DNA from: Tillus elongatus
Taxonomy: Eukaryota > Arthropoda > Insecta > Coleoptera > Cleridae
Reading direction: 5' to 3'
Length of the DNA: 64,000 nt
Assembly: GCA_964006375.1 (NCBI GenBank)
Contig: OZ023270.1
Coordinates: 71,638,082 to 71,702,081, forward strand
Shown: piece after piece, positions 46,274-63,764 of the stretch
Layout of the letters: each line of letters starts with the position of its first letter
How positions within the stretch are numbered: the stretch's first letter is position 1
The notes under the pieces: model-generated
The model's database searches: none
The model's input: the letters and a program-made list of their open reading frames with translations, nothing else
Told to the model about the DNA's origin: nothing
Made by a program: the position numbers and the translations under genes

Positions 46274-49210
46274 TCCGGAGGCAAAATACCCCTCCATTCG
46301 GATCTCCGGGAGAGGGGTGTACAGGGGGCGCCAACATCAAGATTTAACATATCCTTTTCGAATATATGTGGCCTAAATTCTAACCTGAACTCCGTCCACC
46401 ATTTCCTCCAGGCTAACAGGCCCCAACTCCTCTTCCTCACCGAAACCCAAATCAGTGCCAAAACAGCCACTAATCACCTTAATTTCCCGGGGTATGAGCT
46501 CCTTACTGCCTTTAGATTGCATGGAGGCGTGTGCGCATACGTCCGTAGCAATCTACCCTGCACCAGGCTTCCCAATTTAGAAGCTGGAAGAAAAGACATA
46601 CTATGGATAAAACTCTCTCTCAGGGCTGCAACTAAATTCATCTGTTGCATTTACCGGTCACCTTCTGACAACAACTTTGTCCAGCTCTTTGACTACCTTT
46701 CTGAAAAAACCGACTATCTGATTTCTGAATATCCTTCCTCCGAGGTCACTATTCTTGGCGACTTCAATGTCCATAATAAGCAATGGCTAGGATCTTCAAA
46801 AACCGATCCACAAGGGAGAGCAGCGGAGGCCTTTGCAGTCAGCAATTCTTTGGCCAATATGGTTCAGCAACCTACTTACTTTCCTCGTATCCCAACACAC
46901 AGCTCAAATCCCTTGGATCTCCTTCTTACTACAAATCCTGAATGCTATAAGATATCAGTCACCGCCCCCCTTGGTCGCTCAGACCACGGCATGGTCACTG
47001 CTTCCTGTGCAATGCAACCCGAGGTCACACAGTCATCACACCCACGTATCGTTTGGCACTACAACTCCGCAAACTGGGACGAAATGCGGGATTACTTTTC
47101 CTCATTTCCATGGGCGTCAGTCTGCTTCTCTCATCCTGACCCCTCTGATATCTCAGAAAACGTCACCGAAATTATCCAAGCTGGCATGGAATTATTTATT
47201 CCACGTACACAGAAAACCTCTTCAGCCACTCAAAAGCCCTGGTTCTCTAAATCCTGTGACAAGGCCAGACTTGAAAAGGTCAAAGCTCACAAAACGCTTC
47301 TACACAATCCCAGTCAAGAAAATCGTCAAGCATTCAACGACGCAAGAAACCGCTATGTCCGCATTCTTTCTGAGGCAAAAAACTCGTTTAATAACCACAT
47401 CAAAAACAAAGTCCTCTCAAGCTCCAACGGCGGCAAACCCTTCTGGACTCTTGCTAAGTCTATTGGGAATAATTTCTGCAAGAGCACGTTCCCACCTCTC
47501 GTCTCAGGTGATGAAATTGTTTCTACCGCCCTGGGCAAGGCTGAACTTTTTGCTTCGTTGTTCGCCGGAAATTCTACTCTCAACCCACCTCCAAATGTTC
47601 AACCACCAACAGTCCCCAACGACGCGCATAAAATGACTGATATCATTTTCAAAACTAAAAAGGTACGAAAGATGCTCTCTTCTCTTAATACCAGGAAAGC
47701 CCCTGGCCTTGACGAGATCCCAGCAATTGTTCTCAAAAAATGCGCACCAGAACTTGCTCCTGTCCTGACTCGCCTGTTTCAGATATCTTACAATAAAGGC
47801 ATATTCCCTAGTAACTGGAAAACTGCTCGAGTACAACCCATCCCCAAGAAAGGATCCAAAGCGCTTCCTAGCAACTACAGGCCTATTTCTCTCCTTTCAG
47901 TCATCTCTAAAGTGATGGAAAAGTATATAAACACCGAACTACTAAAATTCCTTGAAAAACACAGTCTAATCCACGACAGGCAGTATGGATTCCGTCAGCG
48001 CAGATCGACTGCCGACCTCCTTTCCTTTGTCACCCATTCTTGGAACAAGTCTATGGAACAACACGGTGAATCCCAGATTGTTGCTCTAGACATATCCAAA
48101 GCATTCGACCAGGTCTGGCATGCAGCGCTGCTTAATAAACTTCCGGCCTATGGCCTACAACCAAAACTTTGTACCTGGACAGCAAATTTCCTCTCCAACA
48201 GGAGCATATCTGTTGTTGTGGATGGCCATTCCTCTAAACTGTATCCAATTAATGCAGGAGTTCCTCAAGGTTCAGCTTTAGCCCCTACTTTGTTTCTTCT
48301 CCACATCAATGACCTCCTCTCTAGCACATCCAACCCAGTTCACAGTTACGCGGACGACAGCACCCTCCACTCAAACATACAATATTCTAAGCCTGTCTCT
48401 TTAGCCCAATTAGATGAGGATCGCAGACTCATGGAGGGTGCTGTCTCCGTAGACCTCCAAAAAATATTAGACTGGGGAAGTAGAAATCTTGTACAATTCA
48501 ACCTCACCAAAACTAAGTCTTGCTTTCTTTCTCACAAGAGATACAGCAGCCCTAGACCCATCACAATGAACAACCAAGTTATTCAAAGTAATGAGTCCTT
48601 TTCTCTTGTTGGCATTTCTGTGGATCGAAAACTTAATTGGCACCAACATGTTACATCAATTGCAGAAGCGGCTGCTAAGAAATTGGGTTTCCTCTTCCGG
48701 GCTCGCAAATACTTTTCACCAACTAATCTCTATACCTTATACACTTCACAAATAAGGCCAAACCTCGAATACTGCTCCCACATCTGGGGTGCAGCAGCCG
48801 CTTCTACACTCGCTATCCTGGACTCCATTCAAAAGAGAGCTATACGTCTCATCGGTGACCCTACCCTCACCCAACGGCTTCCATCCCTTGCCCACCGACG
48901 TGCCGTTGGTGACCTCTCTCTCTTTTATAGATATCTGCACGGGCACTGCTCAGAGGAGCTTTCCTCCATAATTCCCCCACCTGCTGCCCCCAGCAGATCT
49001 ACCAGGGGAACAGAGCGAATGCACCCTTTTACTGTCCAGGTCACCAGACATAGAACATCTTGTTATGCCCGCTCTTTTGTCCCGAGGACTTCCAAGTTGT
49101 GGAATTCCTTGCCGGCACATGTTTTTCCTTCTCCTCCGAACCTCCAAACCTTCAAGTCCAGAATTAACAAGTTGCCTCTTTCCTCCTTGTCAACACCCAC
49201 GGTACGATAG
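46274..49210 (+). CDS. LINE ORF2: AP endonuclease and reverse transcriptase, open but lacking its start
   Basis: The frame is open without stop for 978 codons. The first Met, at 46517, is inside the endonuclease, so the original start was upstream of the truncation. The endonuclease has FSNICGLNSN and LFLTETQ (46358-46450), ILGDFNVHNKQWLGSSKTD and PLGRSDHGMVT. The reverse transcriptase has NTRKAPGLDEIPAIVLKK, NYRPISLLSVISKVMEKYI, ALDISKAFDQVWH, GVPQGSALAPTLFLLHINDL and SYADDSTLHS, so the catalytic Asp pair is intact. The thumb has LVGISVDRKLNWHQHV. It ends at TAG in 49208-49210. No RNase H domain is present. This is the best-preserved mobile-element gene in the window and must be young. Confidence 0.9.
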   Translation, partial: SGGKIPLHSDLRERGVQGAPTSRFNISFSNICGLNSNLNSVHHFLQANRPQLLFLTETQISAKTATNHLNFPGYELLTAFRLHGGVCAYVRSNLPCTRLPNLEAGRKDILWIKLSLRAATKFICCIYRSPSDNNFVQLFDYLSEKTDYLISEYPSSEVTILGDFNVHNKQWLGSSKTDPQGRAAEAFAVSNSLANMVQQPTYFPRIPTHSSNPLDLLLTTNPECYKISVTAPLGRSDHGMVTASCAMQPEVTQSSHPRIVWHYNSANWDEMRDYFSSFPWASVCFSHPDPSDISENVTEIIQAGMELFIPRTQKTSSATQKPWFSKSCDKARLEKVKAHKTLLHNPSQENRQAFNDARNRYVRILSEAKNSFNNHIKNKVLSSSNGGKPFWTLAKSIGNNFCKSTFPPLVSGDEIVSTALGKAELFASLFAGNSTLNPPPNVQPPTVPNDAHKMTDIIFKTKKVRKMLSSLNTRKAPGLDEIPAIVLKKCAPELAPVLTRLFQISYNKGIFPSNWKTARVQPIPKKGSKALPSNYRPISLLSVISKVMEKYINTELLKFLEKHSLIHDRQYGFRQRRSTADLLSFVTHSWNKSMEQHGESQIVALDISKAFDQVWHAALLNKLPAYGLQPKLCTWTANFLSNRSISVVVDGHSSKLYPINAGVPQGSALAPTLFLLHINDLLSSTSNPVHSYADDSTLHSNIQYSKPVSLAQLDEDRRLMEGAVSVDLQKILDWGSRNLVQFNLTKTKSCFLSHKRYSSPRPITMNNQVIQSNESFSLVGISVDRKLNWHQHVTSIAEAAAKKLGFLFRARKYFSPTNLYTLYTSQIRPNLEYCSHIWGAAAASTLAILDSIQKRAIRLIGDPTLTQRLPSLAHRRAVGDLSLFYRYLHGHCSEELSSIIPPPAAPSRSTRGTERMHPFTVQVTRHRTSCYARSFVPRTSKLWNSLPAHVFPSPPNLQTFKSRINKLPLSSLSTPTVR

Positions 49211-49264
49211 TATTTAGGCTGTAAGCCCTCGTGGTGTGTTGTTGACATAAAAAAAAATAAAAAA
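46274..49264 (+). mobile_element. Near-complete Jockey-like LINE (ORF2) inserted into its own family
   Basis: It spans the endonuclease, the reverse transcriptase, a short 3' UTR of about 40 bp and an A-rich tail (49247-49264). ORF1 and the ORF2 start codon are missing, so it is slightly 5' truncated. Its 3' end is the reverse complement of 46196-46273, which gives the locus apparent terminal inverted repeats. These arise from the nested opposite copy. Confidence 0.9.
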
Positions 49265-50999
49265 TTAGGGACTTGAAGGTTTGGAGGTTCGGAGGAGAAG
49301 GAAAAACACGTGCCGGCAAGGAATTCCACAACTTTAAAGTCCTCGGGACAAAAGAGCGGGCATAACAAGATGTTCTATGTCTGGTGACCTGGACAGTAAA
49401 AGGGTGCATTCGCTCTGTTCCCCTGGTAGATCTGTTGGGGACAGCAGGTGGAGGAACTATGGAAGAAAGCTCATTTGAGCAGTGCCCGTGCAGATATCTG
49501 TAAAAGAAAGAGAGAGGTCACCGACGTCACGTCGGTGGGCAAGGATGGCAGGCTTTGGGTGAGGGTAGGGTCTGCGATGAGACGCATAGCTCTCTTCTGA
49601 ATGGAGTCCAGGATGGCGAGTGTAGAAGCGGCAGCGGCACCCCAGATGTAGGAGCAGTATTCGAGGTTTGGCCTTATTTGTGAAGTATAAGAGGTATAGA
49701 GATTAGCTGGTGAAAAGTATTTGCGAGCTTGGAAGAGGACACCTAATTTCTTAGCAGCCGCTTCTGCAATTGATGTGACATGTTGGTGCCAATTGAGATT
49801 TCGATCTACAGAAATGCCAACAAGTGAAAAGGACTCATCACTTTGAATAACCTGGTTGTTCATTGTGATGGGTCTAGGGCTGGTGTATCTCTTATGAGAT
49901 AGAAAGCAAGACTGAGATTTGGTGGAGTTGAATTGTACAAGATTTCTACTTCCCAAGTCTAATATTTTTTGGAGATCCACAGAGACAGAACTCTCCATGA
50001 GTCTGCGATCCTCATCTAATTGAGGTAAAGAGACAGGCTTAGAATATTGTATCATTGATGTGGAGAAGAAACAAAGTAGCGGCTAAATCTGAACCTTGAG
50101 GGACTCCTGCATTAATTGGATAAAGTTTAGAGGAATGGCCATCCACGAACAGAAATGTTCCGGTGGAGAGGAGATTTGCTGTCCAGGTACAGAGTTTTGG
50201 TGATAGGCCATAGGTCGGAAATTTATTAAGCAGCGCTGCGTGCCAGACCTGGTCGAATGCTTTGGATATGTCTACAGCGTCAAACTTGTTCCAAGAATGG
50301 GTGACAAAGGAAAGGAGGTCGGCAGTTGATCTGCGCTGACGGAATCCATTCTGCTTGTCGTGGATTAGACTGTGTTTTTCAATAAATTTTAGTAATTCGG
50401 TGTTTATATACTTTTCCATCACTTTAGAGACGACTGAAAGGAGAGAAATAGGCCTGTAGTTGCCAGGAAGCGCTTTGGATCCTTTCTTGGGGACGGGTTG
50501 TACTCGAGCAGTTTTCCAGTGACTAGGGAATATGCCTCTATTGTAAGATGTCTAAAACAGACGAGTCAGGACAGGAGCAAGGTCTGGTGTGCATTTTTTG
50601 AGAACAATTGCTGGGATCTCGTCAAGACCAGAGGCTTTCCTGGTATTAAGAGAAGAGAACATCTTTCGTATGTTTTTAGTTTTGAAAATGATATTTGTCA
50701 TTTTATGTGCGACATTGGGGACTGTTGGTGGTTGAACATTTGGAGGTGGGTTGAGAGTAGAATTGCCGGCGAACAACGAGGCAAAAAGTTCAGCCTTGCC
50801 TAGGACGGTAGAAACAATTTCATCCCCTGAAACAAGAGGTGGGAACGTGCTCTTGCAGAAATTATTCCCAATAGATTTAGCAAGAGTCCAGAAGGGTTTG
50901 CTGCCCTTGGAGCTTGAGAGGACTTTGTCTTTGATGTGGTTATTAAACGAGTTTTTTGCCTCAGAAAGCATGCGGACATAGCGGTTTCTTGCGTCGCTA

Positions 51000-52080
51000 T
51001 GTCAGTTAGTTCTCTTATAACTGACACTTGTTCATCACTGTGTCAGAAGTCACGAAAATGAGTATAGAGGTGTTATTGAATTCCTTACTCGAGAAGGTCT
51101 TCCGCCCCAAAGCATCAAAGAGCGGCTGGATGGGGTGTACCGGGAAAATTATTCGTCTTATTCCGTAGTGAAGATTGGTCAAAACGGTTTCGAATGGGGC
51201 AGGAATCCTTGAAAGATGCCGCAAGAACAGGAAAGACGGTGGAAGTGGTGATGGACAACAAGATTGCCCTTGTTGAGGATCTCGTATTCAGCGATGGGCG
51301 CTTGAAGGTGAAAGATTTATCAAAAATGTCGGGGCTTTCAGATAGCAGCGTTCGCAGAATCCTCCAGGAACATGTGGGTATGAATAAAGTTAGTGCAAGG
51401 TGGCTCCTCAAACATCTGTCAGCAGTTCAGCGCCATGCGTCGTGTTGAATGTGTCCGATCCTTTTTGGACCTCTGTGGAGAAAATCATGTTGACGTGTTG
51501 AAGACAGTTGTCACAGTGGATGAAACTATTGCTCTCTACTATGATCCTTTATGCAAAAAGGAGTTGATGGAATGGATGCGTAATGAAGTTCAAGGTCTGT
51601 CAGCAAAAAAGTGATAGCTACGATTTTGTGGGATTCTGAGGGTATTCTTCTCATAAACTTTAAAGAACGTAACACCACAGTCAACGGAGCATAATGTGCA
51701 ACACTCCTGCATAAATTACGACAAAATATTCGGGAAAAGACGTGGGAAAATGACAGAGGCATTCGTTTGCTCCATGACAATGTAGCCGTACACACTGCTG
51801 GAATTGTACAAGCCGCTATTTGTGTCTGCGGTTTCGAACAAATTGATCACGCTCCGTTTAGTCCAGATATGGCCCCCAGTAACTACCACATATTTGGAAA
51901 TTTGAAAAAGGACCTTCGCGGGTGCCATTTCAGTGACGAAGAAAAAGTTAAAGCTGCAGTTTGGGCACATTTTGAGGACAAATTGAAAGAATATTTTTTT
52001 CGGGGTATCAATTTGTTGTATTGAAACGATGTAATTAGTGCATTGATGTTAGAGGGGGACTATACTGAAAAATAAACTTT
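51000..52080 (+). mobile_element. Mariner element remnant, nearly full-length transposase in pieces
   Basis: The transposase is spread over three pieces in two frames. 51060-51448 gives RGVIEFLTREGLPPQSIKE and the helix-turn-helix region ending VSARWLLKHLSAVQR. 51430-51614 gives TVDETIALYYD, the first catalytic Asp. 51767-52024 gives LHDNVAVH, the second, and FSPDMAPSNYHIF. The last motif normally has Asp before Tyr, here Asn, so the D,D34D triad is broken as well as the frame. Clear inverted terminal repeats were not found. Confidence 0.82.
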
Positions 52081-52596
52081 AATTGTGAGTCTACGTCGTT
52101 TCTTTCATAGCCAGGCCGTGAAATTTTGGCGCTTAACTAGCAATAAGTAGCGATCAGGGATCAGAAAATGTCAACGTAGAACGCTGTTAACCGGTATAGT
52201 AGTAAATATTCATTTTTTGCATGTCTGAAACTACTTAGTGTAACAAAACAAATAAATGAACATTCGGTATTCGATGATATGATTATTTTATCAGGCTATT
52301 GTTCTCTATTAACACAAAACAGGTCTCTATTTTAGGGATCAATTACAAATAAATTTGAATAGCTCATTTAAAGTTTATGACAGGAAAACGGAAACAAGTA
52401 CTTCTCGTACTTTACATGTAACGTCGATAATTTTTGGGAAGTTTATAATTATGATTACTTATGTAAACCATTTATACCTTCAACCTTCATACATGTTATT
52501 TAAACGCCAAAGGGAAAATGGCCACGTGTTTATAATTTGCAGTAAACTAAAGTGTTTAGTTCATTGTTGGTTCTTAAAGTAAGAATAATAAGCAAC
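52081..52596. other. Upstream region of the OBP gene
   Basis: No repeat recognised. It presumably includes the OBP promoter, but there is no clear TATA box close to the Met at 52597. Confidence 0.4.
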
Positions 52597-58303
<5,707 letters not shown>

Positions 58304-58371
58304 TTTATAGAATAGTAATATTATGTATGTACCTAAAATTGTGTAGATGGTAGATGTACAAGAGTTGTTGA

Positions 58372-58377
58372 AATAAA
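58372..58377 (+). terminator. OBP polyadenylation signal
   Basis: AATAAA 69 bp after the OBP stop codon. Confidence 0.7.
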
Positions 58378-58429
58378 GGTTAATCCCAAAATAAATACAT
58401 AATTTTTATCATCAATTTAGGCTAAGTTA

Positions 58430-60023
58430 CCAAGAAGAGGAAGGTAGAGGGGTTCAGGGGGCCCGTGATGTTTGGAAAACCTCTAGCTTTAGTGCGGGAG
58501 GTCAAATATCTGGGGGTGATCCTGGATCCTAAACTAACATGAGGGTCGCAAATAGAACGAGTAGTGAGGAAGGGAGTAGCGACCCTCTGGCAGCTGCGTC
58601 GTGTGATAGGGAGTACCTGGGGACGTAATCTTCGGATCCTTCATTGGATCTACACTGCGATCGTCAGGCCGAGAATCCTCTATGGGGCGTTGGTCTGGTG
58701 GTGTGGTGTGAACCAAACTACCAGCAGGAAGCTGGCCAAACTCCAAAGGCTGGCACTCCTGGGTATCACAGGCGCTATGAGGACGACACCCTCAGCCGCT
58801 CTAGAGGTCCTGTTGATGCTGCCACCGCTTCCCATCTGTATCAGAAGGGAGGCTATGGCGTCGCATCTTAGAATGCGGGACTCAGGAAACTGGTGCGGAG
58901 AGGAAGCAGTAATAGGGCATGCAAGAGTCGCCAAGGAGGTGGAAAAGGAAATTACGATTTCCGCCATAAAGGTGCGGGATGCCGAGGACGATATTAGGTT
59001 GACTAGGCCATACACCCTCAGGATCCCCAGTAGGGATCAGTGGAGGAAAAATGAGGTTGCATTCCAGCTCGCAAGCCTAGTCTGTTTCACCGATGGATCG
59101 CGGCTGGAGGACCAACAATCCTCCGGGGCAGGGATATACATCGAGGGCCTGGGGGTGCGCGAGAGCTATGCTCTTGGCGCATACACCACGGCATTCGAAA
59201 CAGGTGTATGCTATCCTGTCTGTGGCCAATAGACAGGATATGAAGAGGAGTCCTGAGAAATGTGAGTACATCTGCTCGGATAGCCAGGCGGTCCTCCGGG
59301 CAGTCTGCGCGGCCAGAATCAGGTCAACCCTGGTTTAGGAGTGCGCTGATGCCCTCAGAGGACTAGCCAGGACGAAGGAGGTGCAACTGGTGTGGGTTCC
59401 GGGACACTGTGGCATAGCGGGGAATGAGGTGGCAAATAATCTCGCAAGACTCGGTTCCCGGCGGCCGTTCTGTGGCCCGGAGCCTGCGATAGGCATAAGT
59501 AGGAAGACAGTCTCTGTCGCCTTAGACAGGTGGACCGAGGAAGCAATGGAGAGGCACTGGGGTCGGTTGGTGGCTGCAGGCAGGCGAGGGACTTTGTGGA
59601 GGGGCCGGACAGAGATAAAGCTGTCTGGCTACTCGGAAGGAGTCGACCTACGCTTCGCCGCATCCTTGGGGTGCTGACAGGCCACTGCGCCCTTAGGAAA
59701 CACCTCACATTGATAGGCGTAAGAGGGATCTCATTTGCCAGGAATGCGGCGAGGATGAAGAAACGTCCTACCACTACCTGTGTGAATGCGAGGCTTTTGG
59801 GAGTCTTCGAGCAGAATTGTTCGGATCGAGGACTCTGTAGAGAAATCAGGTAAGTAGCGTCCAATTGAAGACCGTCACGGCCTTCATTTAGAGGTCGAGG
59901 CGGTTTGGCGACGGAACCGAGGAAGAGTAGAGCATGGTTGCTGGATTGCTGGGGTTGGCAAAAAGGGCCCATTGTGGCCTACTTGCTTGGCGTTGGCCTC
60001 CCCACCACTGCTACTACTACTAC
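58430..60023 (+). mobile_element. 5'-truncated LINE with RNase H domain, (CTA)n tail and 12-bp target duplication
   Basis: TAGGCTAAGTTA flanks both sides (58418-58429 and 60024-60035). The element keeps the reverse-transcriptase thumb, RNase H and C-terminal region, then a simple tail CTGCTACTACTACTAC. It landed about 50 bp past the OBP polyadenylation signal. Confidence 0.9.
58564..59677 (+). pseudogene. LINE reverse-transcriptase thumb and RNase H, frame-broken
   Basis: 58564-59232 encodes WIYTAIVRPRILYGALVWWC (thumb region) and CFTDGSRLEDQQSSGAGIYI (first RNase-H Asp). After a frameshift near 59200, 59260-59290 gives YICSDSQAVLRA (further acidic residue). 59381-59677 gives VPGHCGIAGNEVANNLARL (His and Asp box). 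LTGHCALRKHL then follows near 59678 in another frame. In-frame stops at 58540 and 59337 and the frameshifts make it inactive. RNase H marks an I/R1-type LINE. Confidence 0.85.
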
Positions 60024-60048
60024 TAGGCTAAGTTAAGGAATTAATAAA

Positions 60049-60257
60049 GTAGTAGACGTTGAGACACCAGTTCGTCTCTGTCGAGGTACCAGGTTCTTCG
60101 ATAACAGCATCCAGGACAGCATTCTCGTCTGCAGTTCCCGGTCGTCTGGTTCCATCAACACGATCGATGCCAGGCATTCTAACAGCGCTGTTATCGAAGA
60201 ACCTGCTACCTCGCCGCGGAAAGTACAGAGATGAACTGGTGTCTCAACGTCTACTAC
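60049..60257. mobile_element. Foldback MITE with 60-70-bp arms
   Basis: The left arm 60049-60108 (GTAGTAGACGTTGAGACACC to TTCTTCGATAACAGC) and the right arm 60187-60257 are inverted copies. The right arm has about 10 extra bases. The spacer is 78 bp. No coding sequence. Confidence 0.8.
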
Positions 60258-60274
60258 CCATAGAATTTTAAAAA

Positions 60275-60885
60275 GGTATGGGTACCGTATTCAGACGATC
60301 CAAATTGTGGAACTGCCTGAATACGCTAGACGCAAGCGATTTTGCGAAATTATGTTAAGAAAAATCATACAAGATCCCAATTTCTTCGATAAAGTTTTAA
60401 GGAGTGGCGAGTCAGCATGTACAAATGATTTGTTACATGAACCTCCATAACTTTCATAGTTGAAAAATTGAAGATTCACATGAGTTCAGAGAGGATCGGT
60501 CCCAGCATCAATTTAATATAAATCTCTGGGCCGGTATTTTTAACGGAACACTTTTGGGACCAGTGGAACTGCGCCCTACGTTAAATGGCCAAATATATTT
60601 GGCGTTTTTACAAAACAATTTGCCAGAACTGCTGGGAGTCACCCCATTAGAAGTTCTGAGAACAATGTGGCTTCAAAATGATGGCTGCCCAGCCCACTCT
60701 GCCCTAGCAGTAAGGCAATACTTAAATTAGACATACCTGGGCAGGTGGACGCCAAAGAATTAGAACAGCAGCTCAAGAAATTTCACGAAGCAGTTTAAGA
60801 AGACTAAGAGGATCGTTCCTAAGACGATATCGTTTATGTATAAGACAAAATGGCCGTCAAATGGAGCATCTGTTATGAATAAAAT
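60275..60885 (+). pseudogene. Tc1/mariner-like DDE transposase remnant
   Basis: From 60510 it reads INLWAGIFNGTLLGPVELRP, GQIYLAFLQNNLPELL, then MWLQNDGCPAHSALAVRQYL, the second catalytic region, and finally GSFLRRYRLCIRQNGRQMEH, the C-terminal tail. It is the type found with a DUF4817 HTH in insects. The region holding the third acidic residue is largely deleted after TYLGR, and stops break the N-terminal part. Confidence 0.72.
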
Positions 60886-63224
<2,339 letters not shown>

Positions 63225-63227
<3 letters not shown>

Positions 63228-63636
63228 GGGACGCATTAGTGCCAGTCTTTACAAAAGCCAGCCTGTATGTAGATCCTTAATCATGATTATAAATACCTTT
63301 TTAATTAGGTGAATATACACAAAAATTTTTGAATAATAGCAGGGAGTCTAACACCGCAATGTATAATTTTGCTTGAAGTTTGTAAAAATCACAACTTGTA
63401 ATTAAATTACACATATGTAGTATTCATGTTGATTATTATATTTAAGAAGTGTAAACAAATTATGCTTTTACTGACAAGGCTAAAACCTACACATTTTGTA
63501 CCATTTAGTAAAACACTTCCGATCATAATTATCTATTTGTACAACATCAAGCGTTACGTTATTTAAGTAACATAAATAAATAGACGGACCAGTTACCTAT
63601 TCCAACTCACCAGTGCCTTAAAATACATTTTTAAAA
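63225..63636. promoter_or_regulatory. Upstream region of the second OBP gene
   Basis: A TATA-like ATAAATAAATAG at 63571-63582, followed by GACCAGTTACC some 5 bp on, lies about 50 bp before the Met at 63637. This is a reasonable but unproven promoter position. Nothing else was recognised. Confidence 0.35.
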
Positions 63637-63708
63637 ATGGTTGTAAGATATTTAATAATCCTCGTTGCTTTTTCAGTATTTCTGGAAAATGCAGACACGA
63701 AAGATGAT
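63637..63708 (+). CDS. Signal-peptide exon of a probable second odorant-binding protein (partial)
   Basis: The 24 codons read MVVRYLIILVAFSVFLENAD then TKDD and end at a phase-0 donor GTAAGT. The hydrophobic leader, exon size, phase and orientation match exon 1 of the OBP gene at 52597. No cysteine lies in this exon, as in the first gene. The remaining exon or exons would be to the right of the window, beyond a LINE that starts within the intron. Family assignment rests on architecture and proximity; another secreted protein is possible. Confidence 0.6.
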
Positions 63709-63764
63709 GTAAGTTTTTACTGTTTTGGCAAGTAAATATGCTTAGGTTATGTTGCATTAGTTTA

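Larger units (their letters stand above)
46196..50996 (-). mobile_element. Antisense Jockey-like LINE copy split by a sense copy of the same family
   Basis: The antisense 3' end is at 46196-46273 (TTTCAACAACACACCACGAG to GAGGCAACTT). The rest resumes at 49265 (GGGACTTGAAGGTTTGGAGG) and runs to 50996, where it is 5' truncated in the region between endonuclease and reverse transcriptase. Between them lies the sense copy. About 8 bp of the target appear deleted at the junction, judged against the copy at 32090. Several frameshifts and a deletion make it inactive. Confidence 0.85.

Noticed and set aside
46199..49250. Terminal inverted repeats around the LINE, suggesting a DNA transposon
   Set aside because: The left repeat is the 3' end of an older antisense copy of the same LINE, whose remainder resumes at 49265. 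Nesting explains the symmetry.
47353..50981. Long antisense frames across the LINE coding region
   Set aside because: Shadows of the reverse-transcriptase frame; the real frames carry all catalytic motifs on the other strand.
60049..60885. Foldback and adjacent DDE remnant as a single element
   Set aside because: The inverted arms are both to the left of the transposase and do not bracket it, so they look like separate insertions.
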